NCBI GenBank assembly: GCA_036005845.1
Contig: DASYQD010000144.1
Location: 1 to 64,000, forward strand
Direction: 5' to 3'
Length of the DNA stretch: 64,000 bases
DNA from: DASYQD01 sp036005845
Lineage (GTDB): Bacteria > Acidobacteriota > Thermoanaerobaculia > Multivoradales > JAIOJS01
Shown: positions 62,374-64,000 of the stretch, in pieces
Layout of the letters: each line of letters opens with the position of its first letter
Numbering within the stretch: position 1 is the first letter of the stretch
The notes under the pieces: generated by a model
Told to the model about the DNA's origin: nothing
The model's input: the letters and a program-made list of their open reading frames with translations, nothing else
Database searches by the model: none
Translations under genes and position numbers: made by a program

Positions 62374-64000
62374 CGCGACGCTCCTTCCGGACACCAGAGC
62401 AGGTACGAGCGCGGCGCCGGGTCGAGCCACCGCAAGGTACGTACAGATGCGGCGCCGCCGCGCAGCTCGACGGCCCGCGCCCTCCTGCGGCCGAAACCGA
62501 TGACGACGCGCGGATCGCGCGCCGAAGCGTAGCTGCCGTCGCGGTGCGGGCGCCGGCGCAGGTGCGCCGGAAGCGCGCTCAGGGGTAAACCAGCGGCGCT
62601 CGCGAGCCACTCTTGAGCGCCGGGGTCCGTGGTCCGTGCGGGCGACGGCGGGCCCCACTCGGCCGCGACCTCGACGGTGCGAGCGAGCCACGGCGCGTCG
62701 GGTGCACCCGGACACGGGGCCACGCCCACCCATCCCGCCGCCGGGTTGGCGCCGGCCAGCCAGAGCCGCGGCGCACCGTCGTTGAGCGCTGCCACCGCGT
62801 CGACATCGCCGTCGTCGTCGACGTCGCCGACGGCGAGACCGCGAGTAACGCGCGGCTCGGCGATCGCGCCGCCGGCAGCGGCGGACGACATCAGCTCGAA
62901 GCGGGCGCCGCCGCGGTTGCGGTAGAGCTGCGCCGGTTGGCGGAGTTGCGTCTCCGGTCTCGCGGCATCGGTCGCGCTCGCGCTCGAGGCCTGCGCGAGC
63001 CGCACGGCGCCGTTGACCACCAGCAGGTCGAGCCAGCCGTCGAGATCGGCATCGACGAACGCGGCGCCGAAGCCGGTCCACGGCCGGCTCGGCGCCGCGA
63101 GCCCTGCCTCGGCCGTGCGGTCCTCGAACAGCGCCTCGCCGCCGTTGACGTAGAGCGTGTTCCCTTCGCCGCTGAGATTGGTGACGAACAGCTCCTCGTC
63201 GCCGTCGCCGTCGAGGTCGCCCGCCTCGACGCCCATGCCGGCGCGCGGCAGCCCTTCGCGCGCCAGCGCCACGCCGGAGAGCAGCCCCTCGTCGGCGAAG
63301 CGTCCGCCGCCGCCGTTGCGCCAGAGGAAGTTGGGCTGGCCATCGTTGGCGACGAAAAGATCGAGCTTGCCATCGGCATCGACGTCGCTGGCGATGACGC
63401 CGAGCCCGGGCCCGCCGGCGCGCGCGATGCCGCTGCTGCCGCTGAGATCCGTCCAGCGTACCGGCCCGCCGGCGCTCGCCGCGCCGTCGTTGCGCAGCAG
63501 CCGGTCGGGCAGCGGCTTGTATGCCGCTGGACCGCAGTAGTCGGGGCGGCTGCTCTCGGCGAAGCAGTGCACACCGGCCACCGGCTCGACGTAGTCGACG
63601 ACGTAGAGGTCGAGGTCGCCGTCTTGGTCGGCATCGAAGAACGACGCGCCGCTCGTCCATCCCGCGTGCCGCAGCGGCTCCGGCGTCTCCTCGACGAAGC
63701 TACCGTCGCCGCGGTTGCGCCACAGCCGGTCGCCGCCGATCGTGCCCAGCAGCAGATCCGGCGCCCCGTCGCCGTCGTAATCCCCGACCGCCGCGGCCAC
63801 GCCATAGCCGCCGGCCGCGAGCCCGGCGCGCGCCGTGACGTCGACGAAGCGCACGCTCACTTCCGCGCCGCTCGTCTGCGGGTCGTTGCGCAGCAAGCGT
63901 CCGCCGCCGCTGCTCGCCGCCGTCGCCGCGTCCGTATCGCTCGGCAGTGTCCCGCCCTGCGGCAGGAACAGGTCGAGATCGCCGTCGCCGTCGTAGTCGA
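62370..64000 (-). CDS. CRTAC1-like FG-GAP/VCBS repeat protein (5' end outside window)
   Basis: At least 543 residues; the reading frame is open to the window edge with the repeat DYDGDGDLDLFLPQGG at its upstream end, so the start lies beyond 64000. Repeats with Ca2+-binding DxDxDGxxD loops: VGDYDGDGAPDLLLG, FFDADQDGDLDLYVV, SDVDADGKLDLFVAND, AGDLDGDGDEELFVTN, AFVDADLDGWLDLLVVNG, VGDVDDDGDVDAVAAL. The C-terminal about 120 residues are consistent with an ASPIC/UnbV-like domain (VVIGFGRRRARAVELRGG). Such proteins are exported beta-propellers, often paired with TPR proteins, in Acidobacteria and Planctomycetes. Function unknown. Confidence 0.9.
   Translation of the reverse strand, partial: DYDGDGDLDLFLPQGGTLPSDTDAATAASSGGGRLLRNDPQTSGAEVSVRFVDVTARAGLAAGGYGVAAAVGDYDGDGAPDLLLGTIGGDRLWRNRGDGSFVEETPEPLRHAGWTSGASFFDADQDGDLDLYVVDYVEPVAGVHCFAESSRPDYCGPAAYKPLPDRLLRNDGAASAGGPVRWTDLSGSSGIARAGGPGLGVIASDVDADGKLDLFVANDGQPNFLWRNGGGGRFADEGLLSGVALAREGLPRAGMGVEAGDLDGDGDEELFVTNLSGEGNTLYVNGGEALFEDRTAEAGLAAPSRPWTGFGAAFVDADLDGWLDLLVVNGAVRLAQASSASATDAARPETQLRQPAQLYRNRGGARFELMSSAAAGGAIAEPRVTRGLAVGDVDDDGDVDAVAALNDGAPRLWLAGANPAAGWVGVAPCPGAPDAPWLARTVEVAAEWGPPSPARTTDPGAQEWLASAAGLPLSALPAHLRRRPHRDGSYASARDPRVVIGFGRRRARAVELRGGAASVRTLRWLDPAPRSYLLWCPEGASR

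Overview
This very GC-rich window (visibly around 70% G+C; not computed) is a densely packed, operon-rich bacterial chromosome segment with about 45 genes and no RNA genes, insertion sequences, phage genes or CRISPR array that I can see. The best lineage guess is Acidobacteriota, possibly near Thermoanaerobaculia. The grounds are three tandem ~800-residue orphan-type MacB/FtsX permeases (ADOP style) run with an NtrC-like regulator and an NtrY-like kinase, a TPR plus CRTAC1 pair, and a LamG protein with a C-terminal module I associate with that phylum. This is inference, because no rRNA is present.

Layout. 1-6126 (+): end of a polysaccharide cluster (two GT2, one GT4, a polyprenyl glycosylphosphotransferase, and an unusual methyltransferase-YceI fusion). 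6160-8323 (-): ricT-hfq-pdxA. 8541-9205 (+): RHH/PIN toxin-antitoxin pair, probably leaderless. 9221-13298 (-): purD, pta, ispH and a sodC lipoprotein. 13387-20035 (-): complete SUF Fe-S operon rrf2-sufBCDSU plus a DUF3108 protein, with a clear sigma70 promoter and an operator-like palindrome. 20143-26211 (-): acs, a membrane spermidine-synthase-like protein, an MFS carrier and an AI-2E-type permease, all tightly coupled. 26277-30197 (-): S53 and M3 peptidases. 30486-33738: secreted LamG protein and membrane-anchored HEXXH protein (+), then a secreted beta-propeller (-).

33819-47686 (-): an efflux or export locus. A sigma54 promoter (47713-47729) drives an HlyD-type adaptor, ATPase, three permeases, second ATPase, sigma54-dependent response regulator and, after a ~1 kb insertion of small addiction-type and broken genes, its histidine kinase. 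The regulator probably activates the operon that encodes it. 47935-51222 (-): trypsin-like protease and a membrane SpoIIE phosphatase. 51425-54472 (+): a three-part HEXXH/propeller/barrel protein. 54495-60722 (-): a three-gene copper/redox unit: a bilirubin-oxidase-like multicopper oxidase, an 877-residue fusion with a degenerate SCO-like domain, and a SCO1-cytochrome c fusion. 60826-64000 (-): TPR protein and CRTAC1 protein, the latter running off the window edge.

Translational coupling is pervasive: at least twelve stop/start overlaps are visible, including TTGA and possibly CTGA junctions. The items most worth follow-up are the multicopper-oxidase/SCO unit, the methyltransferase-YceI fusion beside the glycosylphosphotransferase, the self-activated sigma54 efflux locus, and the doubly frameshifted ParE-like toxin inserted inside it.
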